Shown piece by piece: positions 45,421-56,975 of a DNA stretch of 64,000 bases. Source of the stretch: Zoroaster sp. YZ-2022 (Eukaryota; Echinodermata; Asteroidea; Forcipulatida; Zoroasteridae); assembly GCA_029582265.1 (NCBI GenBank), contig CM055821.1, positions 40,185,004 to 40,249,003 of the forward strand. The letters run 5' to 3'. A program made the position numbers and the translations under genes. The number at the start of each line of letters is the position of its first letter. Within the stretch, counting starts at the first letter, position 1. The notes under the pieces are model-generated. The model saw nothing but the letters and a program-made list of their open reading frames with translations. It searched no databases and had not been told where the DNA came from.

Positions 45421-45959
45421 AGGACGCTACCTTGGCTTAGAATTTCTCGGAAAACTTACTAAACTATAGTGTATTACTGGTTACATAAACTGATTTTATT
45501 CTATGCCTTCAATAAAATTGTTTGTGGAAATCAAAAGTTATGAATGCTTTGCGTTTGCAATGATTTTTAAAGAAATTCTGATTCTCAAAATGGACACACA
45601 TTCCTAATTCCTTAGTTTTATAGGGCCTACTTAGAAGAAGTAAACGAAGCATACTTAATTAGTTGGTGTTTATTTCGACGGTAGTGGAGGATTTATTGAT
45701 AAAATGAAACATTAATGTCATGGTTATGAAAATAAATCTTTTATTTGACGAAATGTTAACAGTATTTTTACACATTTCAAAGTTTGAAAGTACTTTTTGC
45801 AAAAATGTTAACCACCTTCCATTTTATATCAAGAATATTGATTAAAAGTTTTGAGAGCTCCTTCAAATTATAAAATTTGTTTTAATCGAAAACAATACTT
45901 TTATTTTCAAGATTAAAAACCATTTTACAACCATCTGGAATAAGTTTTTCTTCTTGAGT
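45421..45959. other. Unassigned AT-rich sequence before the second gap
   Basis: AT-rich, no gene or element recognised; ends at the second N run. Confidence 0.4.
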
Positions 45960-46459
45960 NNNNNNNNNNNNNNNNNNNNNNNNNNNNNNNNNNNNNNNNN
46001 NNNNNNNNNNNNNNNNNNNNNNNNNNNNNNNNNNNNNNNNNNNNNNNNNNNNNNNNNNNNNNNNNNNNNNNNNNNNNNNNNNNNNNNNNNNNNNNNNNNN
46101 NNNNNNNNNNNNNNNNNNNNNNNNNNNNNNNNNNNNNNNNNNNNNNNNNNNNNNNNNNNNNNNNNNNNNNNNNNNNNNNNNNNNNNNNNNNNNNNNNNNN
46201 NNNNNNNNNNNNNNNNNNNNNNNNNNNNNNNNNNNNNNNNNNNNNNNNNNNNNNNNNNNNNNNNNNNNNNNNNNNNNNNNNNNNNNNNNNNNNNNNNNNN
46301 NNNNNNNNNNNNNNNNNNNNNNNNNNNNNNNNNNNNNNNNNNNNNNNNNNNNNNNNNNNNNNNNNNNNNNNNNNNNNNNNNNNNNNNNNNNNNNNNNNNN
46401 NNNNNNNNNNNNNNNNNNNNNNNNNNNNNNNNNNNNNNNNNNNNNNNNNNNNNNNNNNN
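45960..46459. other. Assembly gap, 500 N
   Basis: Again exactly 500 N, the same placeholder as at 18581. The sequence beyond it differs sharply in quality and composition. Confidence 0.97.
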
Positions 46460-46640
46460 CCCAATTTTTATTTTGTTTTATCCTTTATAGTTGCCCCGGG
46501 AAAGATTGAAATTTTTTTTTTAACCAAGTTTCCGGATAATTATATCAGGTTTTTTTTTCCCAATCAAATTGCATTTTTAAATTCTTTTCCCATGAGCTAT
46601 CAAAGATTGAGCATTCCATTTAAAATTAAACCATGAGGAT
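46460..46640 (-). pseudogene. Start of LINE ORF2 (APE endonuclease), degraded, cut by the gap
   Basis: On the minus strand, a WNAQSLIAHGKEFK-like phrase (about 46570-46620), followed by KPDII and ETWLK (about 46515-46545), can be read across small frame changes. That is the N-terminus of jockey-like APE endonucleases (W-N-x-x-S/G-L ... P-D-I-I-x-x-Q-E-T-W-L). It directly follows the ORF1 remnant upstream, as expected. The remainder falls in the gap. The call depends on tolerating indels, hence moderate confidence. Confidence 0.55.
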
Positions 46641-47690
46641 GAGAATCATGTTTGCATTGTGTTTTTCCTTTTGACGTTGACTAGACGATTTATGGGTTGA
46701 CTGGTTTGGTATAGATTGACCCGTATATTTTCTGTAGTGGGTTTTCTTTGTTTGGATTGTGTTTGCTGATTGATTGTCTTTCGTTGTATTCCGGTTTGGA
46801 GACTGTGATGAGCTGCCACGTCTTTGTTTGCCACTTGTTTTTGTGTCTCATGTATGTAATGAAATAAGTGCTCAACTAATGTTTGAATTTCCAAAATTTT
46901 ATTTCTTATTTTTACTAGTTTCCCAGATTTGAAGTGTTCCTATGAGTAATTCTAGAAAGATTTGTTTGCTTGAGGTATTGTACAGTTGGTTCAGTTTGAC
47001 TACCAACAGGTTGGTCAGTTTGAGTAGATCGTCCTTTTTTCTACAGGTGGCCTGATTTTGTTTTCTTTGTTCATTATTTTGAAGATTTCCGAGTTTGTCC
47101 AAGTTCTTTTTCTTCAGTGTAAATCTTAGTTGGTTTGGATTTTGGCTGGGTGTCTGTAGGTTTTCTGTATGAACCGTAATGTTAGTATGAACGGATTTGG
47201 CTGCCTCGGCATAAGATATATTGTAAGTTACTCTGATTTCGAATTTTCTTTCTGCTTTGTATGTGTTACATCCGCATATGCCGATGAGTGTTCTCCACGC
47301 ATCTGCTGCATCTAACAGTTTCTTTTTGGTTGCACTGGTCATACGAGTGAGCACCACTACATCTGACGATCTGATTTTGCTTCTGCAAGTACTGGCTACA
47401 TGGCCTAAACGTTGGCAATTAAAACATCATATGACAGGAGGATGTATGGTCTTACATCAAAGATTTCATAGCCCAGTTGTACCTTTAGGCATGTTGGGAG
47501 AGTTGAATGTAAGACAAACTGAAAGGCTTTTCTCAGTTTGACCATTTCTTTTGTACATTAATCTACGTACATCAATGACACCCATTTGTTTGCATTCCGA
47601 TAATTTCTTTATTGAAATTTGGGGTATTTCATATAACTCCTTTATTTTGAGTTTCGGATTTTGAATTTGAGGACAGACCATTGTCCCAAC
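46641..47690 (-). pseudogene. Jockey-like LINE ORF1 (gag-like, CCHC knuckles), degraded
   Basis: Minus strand. The N-terminal part (47681-47466) reads LYEIP...MGVIDVRRLMYKRNGQTEKS and LTFNSPNMPKG, then a VRPYI phrase, then a clear CCHC knuckle CFNCQRLGHVASTC at 47426-47385. A second Cys/His knuckle follows near 47285-47330, broken by indels, then YKAERKFEIRVTYNISYAEA and a basic Asn/Gln/Lys-rich tail (to about 46900). This is the layout of the RNA-binding ORF1 protein of jockey-type LINEs. Several frameshifts break it, but the residues are well conserved. Base-calling errors in this contig could therefore be as much to blame as decay. Confidence 0.75.
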
Positions 47691-49599
47691 TGGGAGATCC
47701 TTTTCAGTTTGTTAGCAGACCAGGGATGACATAACATTTAGCCAGGGGTTTTTGGACATTCTTTTTATTTTTTCCCCCTTTTGGGTTTGAGTTTTTTGCA
47801 ATTTTGAGGGTTTATTTGTGCGTTTAAATCTGGTGAGTTTATAAAAATAGGGGGTTACCTTGAGTTTAAAAAGTTTAATTACGTTTTTAGTTGTCCCCGG
47901 TATTCGTGGTGCGTGAATAGGTTGTCATTTCCGTATTTAGAATGGTAGTTTTAAAAGTTTGAAGAAATTAAAGTCCTTAAGTTGTAAGGGCCCAATTTCC
48001 CAGGATATGCTGCATCACACCCCGAGCACGACTAGTCCCTTGACCCGGCCCTGGGGTTTTTCGGTTGCTTGAATTCGAAATTCACTTGAGGGACATATCG
48101 TAGAACGCCACCGGCCAGCCAGAACTGGCTCCCGGGATCGAAAAAAACAGGGATGATGTATACCACCACGGGGGCATGGAGTCTTCATTTCAGTAACGCC
48201 AACTGTCCCTTTAAACTCCGGTTTTTTTTGGCGAAATAATCACAGATTATAAGTTTATTTCTATTAAAGATAAAACCAAAATAAAAAAATTTTCCCCAAA
48301 ATTTACCGATCGATTGTAGGCAGTCACCCCAAAAATTAGCTGAACCAAGGTTTCAAAATGGTACATTTTGTTTTTTCATCAAAAAAAGCGTTAAAAAGTT
48401 ATAAAATTTTTTTTTTTTTCCTGTGGCCCCTGTAATGGGTAGGGGGTTTTAGCATTTAAAAACGCCCCCCCGTCTGTATCTTTATAAATATATCTTTTAT
48501 TTCAAAAGAATCCACCCCCAGGAATTTGAAGACAAACGTTCCCCTTTTATTTGACAATTAATTGATGCCCCTTTAAAAACATTTTATTTCACTAAAATTT
48601 ATATTAATTAAAATTAAATGTGAAAATCAAAATTTAAAATACTTTTTAATTTTCGGATTAAAAAGAAAAAAAAACATCTAAACTTGCAGGTTTTTATAAG
48701 TATGCAAAAAGACTATTAAAAACGAACACAGTTGGTACACACTGCACCCTGTACATCATAAAAATAAACAAATAAAACAAAGAAAAGAAATCATGGAGGA
48801 AATGTAGGGTCATAAACATTAAATTACTTGTATTGAATTAGAGGAAATTAAAAATTAAGATAATTATGGGAAAATACATTTGGTGCCAGACATCAAAATG
48901 TAGGGTTTTTTTTTTGGGAACTCAATCGCCCCAAGCTGATGAAAAAATGAACATTTTTTTAATATTGACTAAGACTTATTCCTGCCCCAATTGTTCGGGG
49001 GTGACTTAAAGCCCGGGATACTTTGATCTGGTGAACGGGCTTCCTCAAATCATCAACTTCAACACTGGGAAAAGATTTTTTTGGACAAATTTTTTATAGA
49101 CCAGTTAAAAACCCCGGGACGGGGCCCTTTTGGAGGGCCCAAAATTGTGTTAAAATTAATAAATAATAAAATTTTACCTTACCGTGATTCTTCAGCGATT
49201 TGGCCAGTGGATTACCCTTTGATTGGGACACGGCTCATCAGCAGGGGGTTTGTAAATTTCAGGAAAAACCTTTTAACTCAATTTAAAAGGGGCCCTTAAA
49301 GTTCCCTTCAAAAGGGGGTTATTGAAAAACCGGAACCCCAAAGTTAGAAGGTTTTTTGGATACAAGACAAAAATTTTATAAAAATAGGAAAATCTGTTAG
49401 TGGCGAAAATTTTGAATCTTTGTTGGTTTTAGATAAGCCAAATCTGCAAAATTAAATGAGTCTTTGCTTTTTGGTTAAACCTGCAAAGTGGCATAAAGGT
49501 GTCAAACGTTTTTTAACAAACAAGAAATTAATCTTTTCCCATCGGGATGTCTAACGGCGAAAGATAAAAAAATTTTTAATTTTTTGGTCAATTTGTTTT
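47691..49599. other. AT-rich, homopolymer-rich sequence, nothing recognised
   Basis: Many runs of four or more identical bases. Open frames are short and show no family signature. Confidence 0.4.
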
Positions 49600-50300
49600 G
49601 GGACGGATCAATTTCCAGTTTACCCGCTTCATCCCCCAGTCATTCACGTTTGGGAAGTTGAAAAAGTTACATCTCAATCGAGAAAGCTGGCCCCGATGAT
49701 CCTCCTGCCCGCCTATTAAGGAATTTTTTTGAATTATAAACCCTTGGACATTTTCAATGATTCGTTAAAAAAGGATTTTCCCAGTGAAAAAAACGACTGT
49801 TGCCTATCCCCAAGGTTCAAAGTTGGTTTTTAAATGATCTCCGACCCATTTCACTCCCCCCGTTTTTTAAAGAATTTTTAAAATTTTTTTTTTAAAAGGG
49901 TTTCTACGGGATAAAGACTTTTTTCGCCCAGTAAAAAGATCTTCTGCCACCATTATCTTATCATTAAATTTGATATATTGTCCGAGATGCCAAAAAAAAT
50001 TTTTTATGCGAACAGTTGGGGATTTTGAAAAGCGTTTGATCGCGTTGATCTTTTTGTCAAAAGAAACAATTATCTGGAGTCAGGTCATCATTATTCCCAT
50101 CATCTGCAGTTTTTTCGGCCCACCAAAGTTCTCAGGATGTTTTTGATTATTTTTTGATTACCTTGGTTTTCCCAGGGAACATTTTGGTCCCATCCGTTCT
50201 TGGTTCTTATTAATGCTAGAAATACAGACCTGTTTAAAACTTTGGGGAACTGAAAAAGGGTTAAAATATGGTACCTAAACCTTAAAATGCCATGTTATGT
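49600..50300 (+). pseudogene. LINE reverse transcriptase remnant, degraded
   Basis: Plus strand, readable only when several indels are allowed: NDLRPISLTPVF (about 49832-49870), a DFEKAFDRVD-like block (about 50021-50050) and QGTFW..PFLVLINA (about 50172-50215). These are consecutive RT blocks of a non-LTR retrotransposon, in the correct order and spacing. Its orientation is opposite to the ORF1 at 46641-47690, so it is a separate insertion or a rearranged piece. No intact frame remains. Confidence 0.6.
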
Positions 50301-53300
50301 CTATTAATTTTTTGAAAGAACCCTTGTCAAAATTTAATTTTAATGGTAATTTTGATGTTGTAACTTTGGTTGCTTGGGTCATTCAGGTTTTGGGGGCCCC
50401 CAACACCAAAGTTTGTGTTAAAAGCCCCCGGGCTGTTCTCTTTATTTTTAAAAAAGGCAAAGTTGCCAAGATCCATAATTGTATATTTATTACATAAAAC
50501 CCCACTATTGAGTAGGGCCCTGTTTGGGGGGTTTTAAAAACACAAAAAATTAATTTTTGAAAGAGTTCGGGAATTAGAATTATTCTCATATTTTTTGTTA
50601 TAAAAAATCCCCGGGGTTTTAAAATGCCCTCACAGCTTTCCTAGGAAAACTATTCTAAATTTTTGGGAAAAAGTTTTCAAACGAATTATACCATTTTTTC
50701 CCCCCTCTAATGTCTCAGTGTGGCTCGGGTACCAAAAATTTTTTTTTGTTTCCCCCAACTAATGAGAGATTCGGAAATTTTCCTCCCCTATTTTATTTTA
50801 AACCCAGTTTCTCTGCTTTTTCAGGGGTCCTTTTTTGAAATTTGTCTTTTTTTAATTCTTTTTATTGTGTAATTTGCGTTTTTGAATTTATTTTTATTGT
50901 AAATTTCAAATTTCAAAATGCTGCTTTTGATGTAATGTTTTAAATTAATTTTTTTTTAAAATACAAAAAAATGTTGTTTTTAAAGAAAAATTCCAACACA
51001 TTTGAGCCCCAAAGAGAAACCCCCTTGGAAAGGTTTGATAAAATTAACGGGTTCCGGATTTTGATGGCCAATACCTGCATCCTAAAGGTCCCCCGAATAA
51101 TTTGTTATGGTTTTTCAAACCATTGATCTAGAGAATAATAAATAAAAAAAAAATCAAAAAAAATCTTTATTTTTTGGCCCTTTTTTTATATTTTTTTTTA
51201 AAATCTATTTTGGTTTTTATTTGAAAACCTAAAAAAATAAAATTTTTAAATACTTTAAAAAAAAAACAAATATGGAATTACTTAAAAAATTTTCCCAAAA
51301 AAAGAAGATTCTCAAGTAAAAAAATGAAAATGACCAAAAAAAAATAAAAAATTATTTAAATTATCTAACAATTAGAAAAAAAACAAAAAACAAACCTTAC
51401 AAGCCCCGTCTATAGTTTGAAATTTTGGTTTACAATTTATTTATTCTTTGGGGGGAGAAGTAGCCTAATACATGTAATAGGAACATGTATGTTTTAAAAA
51501 GTATTGAAAGAATGTTGTACCCAACCACTACTTTTAAGGTTTTTGGACAAAAAGCGAAACTCAGGTTATCCCCAATGACCTTTCCTAACGGGATTGAAAA
51601 GATTAACAGACGACATGAGGGGAGTCATCTACACCAAAAATGTCTGTTTTTTTCATGAAACAAATATCCTGAAATTTTTTGATATGTCCATTATCATCCA
51701 TACTCCACCTTGGGGAGGAAAGTTACATTATTAGTTAAGAACGAGTAAGTGGCGGTTTGGGATGACATTTTCCCCGCCGGGGTTAAAGACCCCCAACTGT
51801 TTACACCTTTTTATCCCTTAGGACCTTGTTCTTTGGGTTTTTGAACTGGGCAACATGTTATATAGTTTCGGGCGTAGGTTTCACCAGTTTAATACTTTTG
51901 ACTGAAGGAATGATGATGGGACTTTCAATTTCCCCAATTCAGGATACAAAATCCCTTTGAAGGTCCCCACGGAGTTTTCTTTTTTTCCCAGAGAGTGGAT
52001 AAGGTCTTTCTTTAGGTATGGTTTGTCATTCATCTGTTATCACCCCCAACCCCATTGGACATATTCAAATTTTAATTTTTTGTTGGTAAGGCCCCAAGAG
52101 GGGAAGCAAATTGGCCTTATTAGTTTGACTTGAGGCTTGAGTTTCATAATTGTTTTTGACACGAAAAGCCAGTTGCTGTTATTATTGTGCAAGGGGGCGC
52201 AAACAAAGTGCAGCTCTAAAACAATGGCCGGGCCCAACCCGCCGTGTGGGAAACCCCCGATTAAAAAAGGAAAAGAAACGAATCAATGAACGGGGGAAAA
52301 CTTTGACAGACCACCCCACATTTTACAAACAAACCTACCCACATTTAATCGTATAAAATTAATGATATCTTCCCCCCCATGACCACACCTCATGGGGGGA
52401 TAAAACATTTTGGGGGGGCGAGAATCAAAACAATTATTTTCAGTACTACAAAGGGGCCACTTCCTTGCGAAACGGTTAGACAGTACAAGTGGTCACCTTT
52501 TTTCCGCACACTGTGGAAGGGGAGTGTTCCCCCCTCCCCCCTCTTCTTTTTCTCCCTTTTTATTATTATTATTTTTTTAGGGGGCTGGGCCCCCAGCCCC
52601 CGATCCCCCAATGCCCTCTTTCATTTTTAAAAAAAACCCAATACTAAAATATCGTATATGTCTTAACAAACGTTAGTCAGACCTAAATTAACTTTTAATA
52701 ATGTTTTGTGTAGGTTTTTTATCAAAGAAAATACAACAAAAAAATCTTCCACCTCATCAGAAAAAAGTTCGTCTTCTCCCCAAAGCTCCCCCGCTATTAT
52801 TTTTTTGGGACTGCCTCCTGCATGTGGTCGGTGGACTTTTGGGTTTATTAACCAGTATTCATCTTTCAAACCCGGTCGTCGGCGGCCGGTTCCCGTTTTT
52901 TATCTAACAGCTGATATCTGCCACGTTCAAAACGTCACGGGTCAACTAAAAAAGGGTTGGAAAAGAAAAAAAGGCAAAACCCTTTCCCCCAAGGGTTCCT
53001 TTAAAAAATTAAAACAAATAAAGAAAAAAAACAAAACCAAAACCCCGGAAATGATTTTCTTTTAAAAACCAAAACATCGGGTAATTTGTTTACCACCAAC
53101 ATTCGGGAATCGTTGGTTTTGTATCACCAAAAATTAACTATCAAAGTTATCATTTTTACAAAAAAAATGGTGCAGCCATTTTTGAGAAAAAGTAAAGTGC
53201 TCATGGCGGGTGCACTTTTTTTAAAAAAAGAAACCAGACGAAAAAACACAAAATGTGTTTTACAAAATGCGTTTTAAAATTTGTTTCAATAAAAGATCTT

Positions 53301-56053
53301 TTCAAAGTGAATAATTTTTTTTTAAAAAGACGTTCCCCGTCACCACCCTCACCCCCGTCATTTGTTAATTTTGGATAATGCCGTCGTCGTTTAAAAATTG
53401 TCTTGACTTGGGAATTTACATGTCCAAAAACACGAGAATAATGGCAAAATTTTCCATTTTTAGTGATATTCATTCAAAACTCAACTAAGGGTCACCGTTA
53501 GTTCGATCGTTTATGGGCCCATGACGTCATCGCCCAGACGGTCTCAACCAGAAATCACGCACGCCGGTACGTACGTGCACCCCTTTCCCGGGGCGTCATG
53601 CTGATCATATCTTTTTATTCAAAAGTCAACGTCATTCATCAAAATACGCGCGCGTACACCCCGTACACTACTTCCTCCACTACAAAAGTGCACCCGGCAC
53701 TTCCTGATTTGCGGCCCCATACTACCACTTTTCAAACGAAGACATTTTTTCCCTCAAAAACCGCCAATTCCTTTTTATTTTTCCCCTTTTTTCATAAGTC
53801 CTGTCCCCTTAAAATTAAAAGTTGAATCCCCTTTTAAAAGAAAAAACAAATTGGGGTGACAATTAAAAATTCAATTTGGGAGTAATTGTTCTAAAAGAAC
53901 TGGGGGTAAGGAACCTTTGGGTTTTTTCCCTGGTGTCACCGCAATTGTCTTTTTTCCCCCCCACCCCAAAACTAAAGTCTTACCTTTTTAAATTTTGGGG
54001 AGTTTCATTTATAAAAATTAAAATTAACTCGGGGGAAAGTGTTGAATTTTCCCAAAAACCCAACTTTTTAAAATGATTCAACACTTTTTTTTAAGACTCG
54101 TTGACCCCCACAATGTCGTAGGGGCCCTACTACTGTTCCCCTTTTTCAAAATCTTTTTGGGGAAAATTTTCATGGACGATTTTGTTTTTCCCATCTAACT
54201 GTTCTTCCTTTTTTTACCAAGTTTCAGAAATAAAAATCAACCGAATCCTTACCGGGGCCCCAATTTATCCCTCCACTGTTCCCGTTAATGTTTTGGGTTT
54301 TTAAATTTTGAAAATTATAGGCAACAAAAAACCTTTTTAGATGCAATCAAGGAAACACAAATTTATTTCAATATTCAAATAAGGGCTTTGGTCTTTAAAA
54401 AAAAATTTCAAAGAGAATTGAAAAAAAAATGAATTTGTTCATTCATAAAGGTTTTGAGGGCTAAAAACAAATATCAAAATTACCACTTACATTTTATGAG
54501 AGGTGTTGTTACAATGAAAAAAACAACAAAATTTTTTTTATCAACCAAAAAAAAATTGTAAAATTTCATTTTGTCTGAACCCTTTCATCCAATTCACAAA
54601 GATTACCCACTGGGGAAAAAATGGCCTCTTTCGTTTATATGTGCGAGTGCTACAGCGCCGATATTTTAATTGTCAAAACATTTATTTTGGGGTTTTTCCC
54701 TAGGGTGCTTTCAAGGGGCATTTGTTTTCCCCGGGGACATGGTCTTTTTTTGAATTTGAGACAAAAGGGCTGGAAAGTTACTTTTTCAAATGTATTGTGG
54801 GGTTTTGAAAAAAGTGTATTTTATTTTGTTTATGATAAATCTCTCAAAAAGGGAAAGGTCATTTTAAAAATTTTGTAAAAAAAGGGGGCCCCCAAATTTG
54901 AAAAGTCCAAAAATGAATTAGTGACTTTTCACAAATACACATTAAACATCAATCAGGGGGAAAAAAAAAGATACGAAAAAAAAGAAATGTAATAAACTAA
55001 AGGTAATTTACCCCCTTTAGAAAAAAATTACAAAAATTCCCCTTGCTTAGAATAAAATAAGGAATTTTATTAATTTTGTTAAAATTCAGGTTTTAATTTT
55101 TATAAAAATATCAACGATTATATTTGGTAATGAAACATTCTCATTTACATTAGCTCGTAATACAAAGTAATACTAAAATTTATTTCACATTCAAACTGAG
55201 GTGCAAAAAATTTTTTTGGTAAGGGGGCCAGGGTTTAATTTTCACCCTTTCTTCTTTCAGCCAAACTATTGCTGTCCCTGCACCTTCATCTTTCATTTTA
55301 AACCTTTTTCCAGTCCCAGACCCAGTACTTGACTCTGCCCTTTTATCCTCTTTTGTGTTCCCTTTTTAAAATTTACTAACTTCTTTTCCCCCCCATTAAA
55401 TTTGTGTTTTTTTGTAAATCTTCATTTGCCTTGAGAAAAATCTTCTGGTTCGAAACGAAAAGGGCCAAAAACTACTTTTCTTTTTTTTCAATTTGACTTT
55501 TGGGCCCCGCCTTTATCTGCCCCCGTTTTTTCTAATCAGGGAAAAGTACAAATTACTTTGGAAGTTTTTTTCAACAGTATGCTTACTCTTTTTAAACAAA
55601 AATAGGGGCCCACATTTTAAAAAAAAAATGTGAAAATATCAGGTATTTATAGTCATGTTTACAAAAGGGGAAAACATTCAGATTTAAATTTAGGAAAGAG
55701 TCCTTTCGATGAACTAAAAGAAAATTGATCTTTTTTAAAATGACTCACCCAATAATAAACAAAAATTTTAAAAACAAGATGTTGATACCAAGGTTTTGAT
55801 AATAAAAAGGGGAAAGTACAAAATGGTAAAATTGGGGAAAATTTAAAGTTGATTTTAACCTCAGGTTAAAAAACATCATTAAAATAATGTGAAAGTTTCA
55901 TCAAAAAAGGTTCTCATGTTTTTGGGTAAACAACAAAACTATGTTTCCAAAAATTGGGGGCGCTTTTTTGAAATCTAAATTAAAGTCCTGTTTTTTTGAT
56001 GAAAGTATATTGAAATAATTTCGGATGATCATAAAAGTTTCCACAATACGTTA
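50301..56053. other. Low-quality AT-rich sequence, nothing firmly recognised
   Basis: Long stretches of A/T and G/C homopolymers. A CpG-richer patch at about 53510-53720 has a TGACGTCA palindrome (53521-53528), GTACGTACGTGCAC and ATACGCGCGCGTAC, but nothing else supports a promoter. Open frames here are short and biased by composition. Confidence 0.4.
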
Positions 56054-56367
56054 CACTATAAAAACTTTTCCCCGAAAAAGCCCTGAAAATCCGCTTTACC
56101 ATGAAAAAATATTCTGTTTCATGACGACACAACCTGTGAAAACACCATGAAAAACTCAAACCTTTGCCAAAAAGCTTGGAAAAAGCCATGAACTTTTGTG
56201 GCAGTTTGGGGGAGTATTAATTGAGAGGCCATGAATTTGCCTGAAAACACTGGCATTTTGGGGCCCAAAATCTGAGAGGAAAGACACCGAAATTGCCGTG
56301 AAATTATGGGGGAACTGTTTTTTCCCGCAAAACTTTTGACATTTTCAGGGTAAAGTTATTCATAGTG
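56054..56367 (-). mobile_element. CACTA-type MITE, copy 3, decayed
   Basis: Begins CACTATAAAAACTTTTCC and ends GGTAAAGTTATTCATAGTG, and the interior follows copies 1 and 2 in reverse complement (for example TTCATGACGACACAACCTGTG and CATGAATTTGCC). It is about 35 bp shorter, with many small indels and substitutions. No 3-bp duplication is clear (TTA against GTT). Confidence 0.8.
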
Positions 56368-56744
56368 GTTTTAAAAATAATTTGTTAAAGTTTTAATCGG
56401 GATTCCAATGCGTATTTTTTTAAATACATATAATTTCATTTGTGCCTCTTTTTGGGGCCCTGGAAAACCAAATCAGCCCCTGGGTTAAACTGTGTAAAAT
56501 CTTTTTTAAAACCTTGTGGGTTAACTTAGTCGTTTTTGCTTGGGCCTGACCGCGGAATCACTTTTGGGGGGACTTCAAAGGAATTTTTCAACAGGGAGCC
56601 AAAATCACTTTCCCTTTTCAAAAATTTCCCCAATGCAATTCCCGGACAAAAAAAACAAAAATTAATTAAACTTCCGGGTTGATATTCAAAACATTCAAAG
56701 GGGTTTTTAATGAAAAGGGAAAAAAGGGGGTATTTCGCCCAAAA

Positions 56745-56975
56745 GGTACTGTGTGTGAGTGTTCTAAACCACATGGTACTGTTATCCCACAGCAATCCCC
56801 CTTAAAACAGAAATTTTTCAAAAAGGATGTGTAGTGAATTCATCTAAACTTTGGGGGTTATCACATAATCCCTCATTATAAAAGACAGTTTCAAATGGTT
56901 TGTTTGTGAATGATCTAAACTGTAAAAATTTTTTGTTATCCCCCACAGCCAATCCACCATTCAAAACAGTCATTT
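56745..56975. repeat. Short three-copy direct repeat, ~80 bp
   Basis: Three diverged segments share the pattern GTG.(G/A)(A/T)TG(T)TCTAAAC ... GTTATC(C)C(A)CAG/ATAA ... AAA(A)CAG, at about 56752-56808, 56830-56885 and 56904-56968. There is no coding meaning. Poor sequence quality blurs the unit edges. Confidence 0.45.

Noticed and set aside
53510..53720. Second CRE-containing CpG-rich patch as a promoter
   Set aside because: Only one classic motif, in a low-quality contig, with no neighbouring gene; too weak to call.
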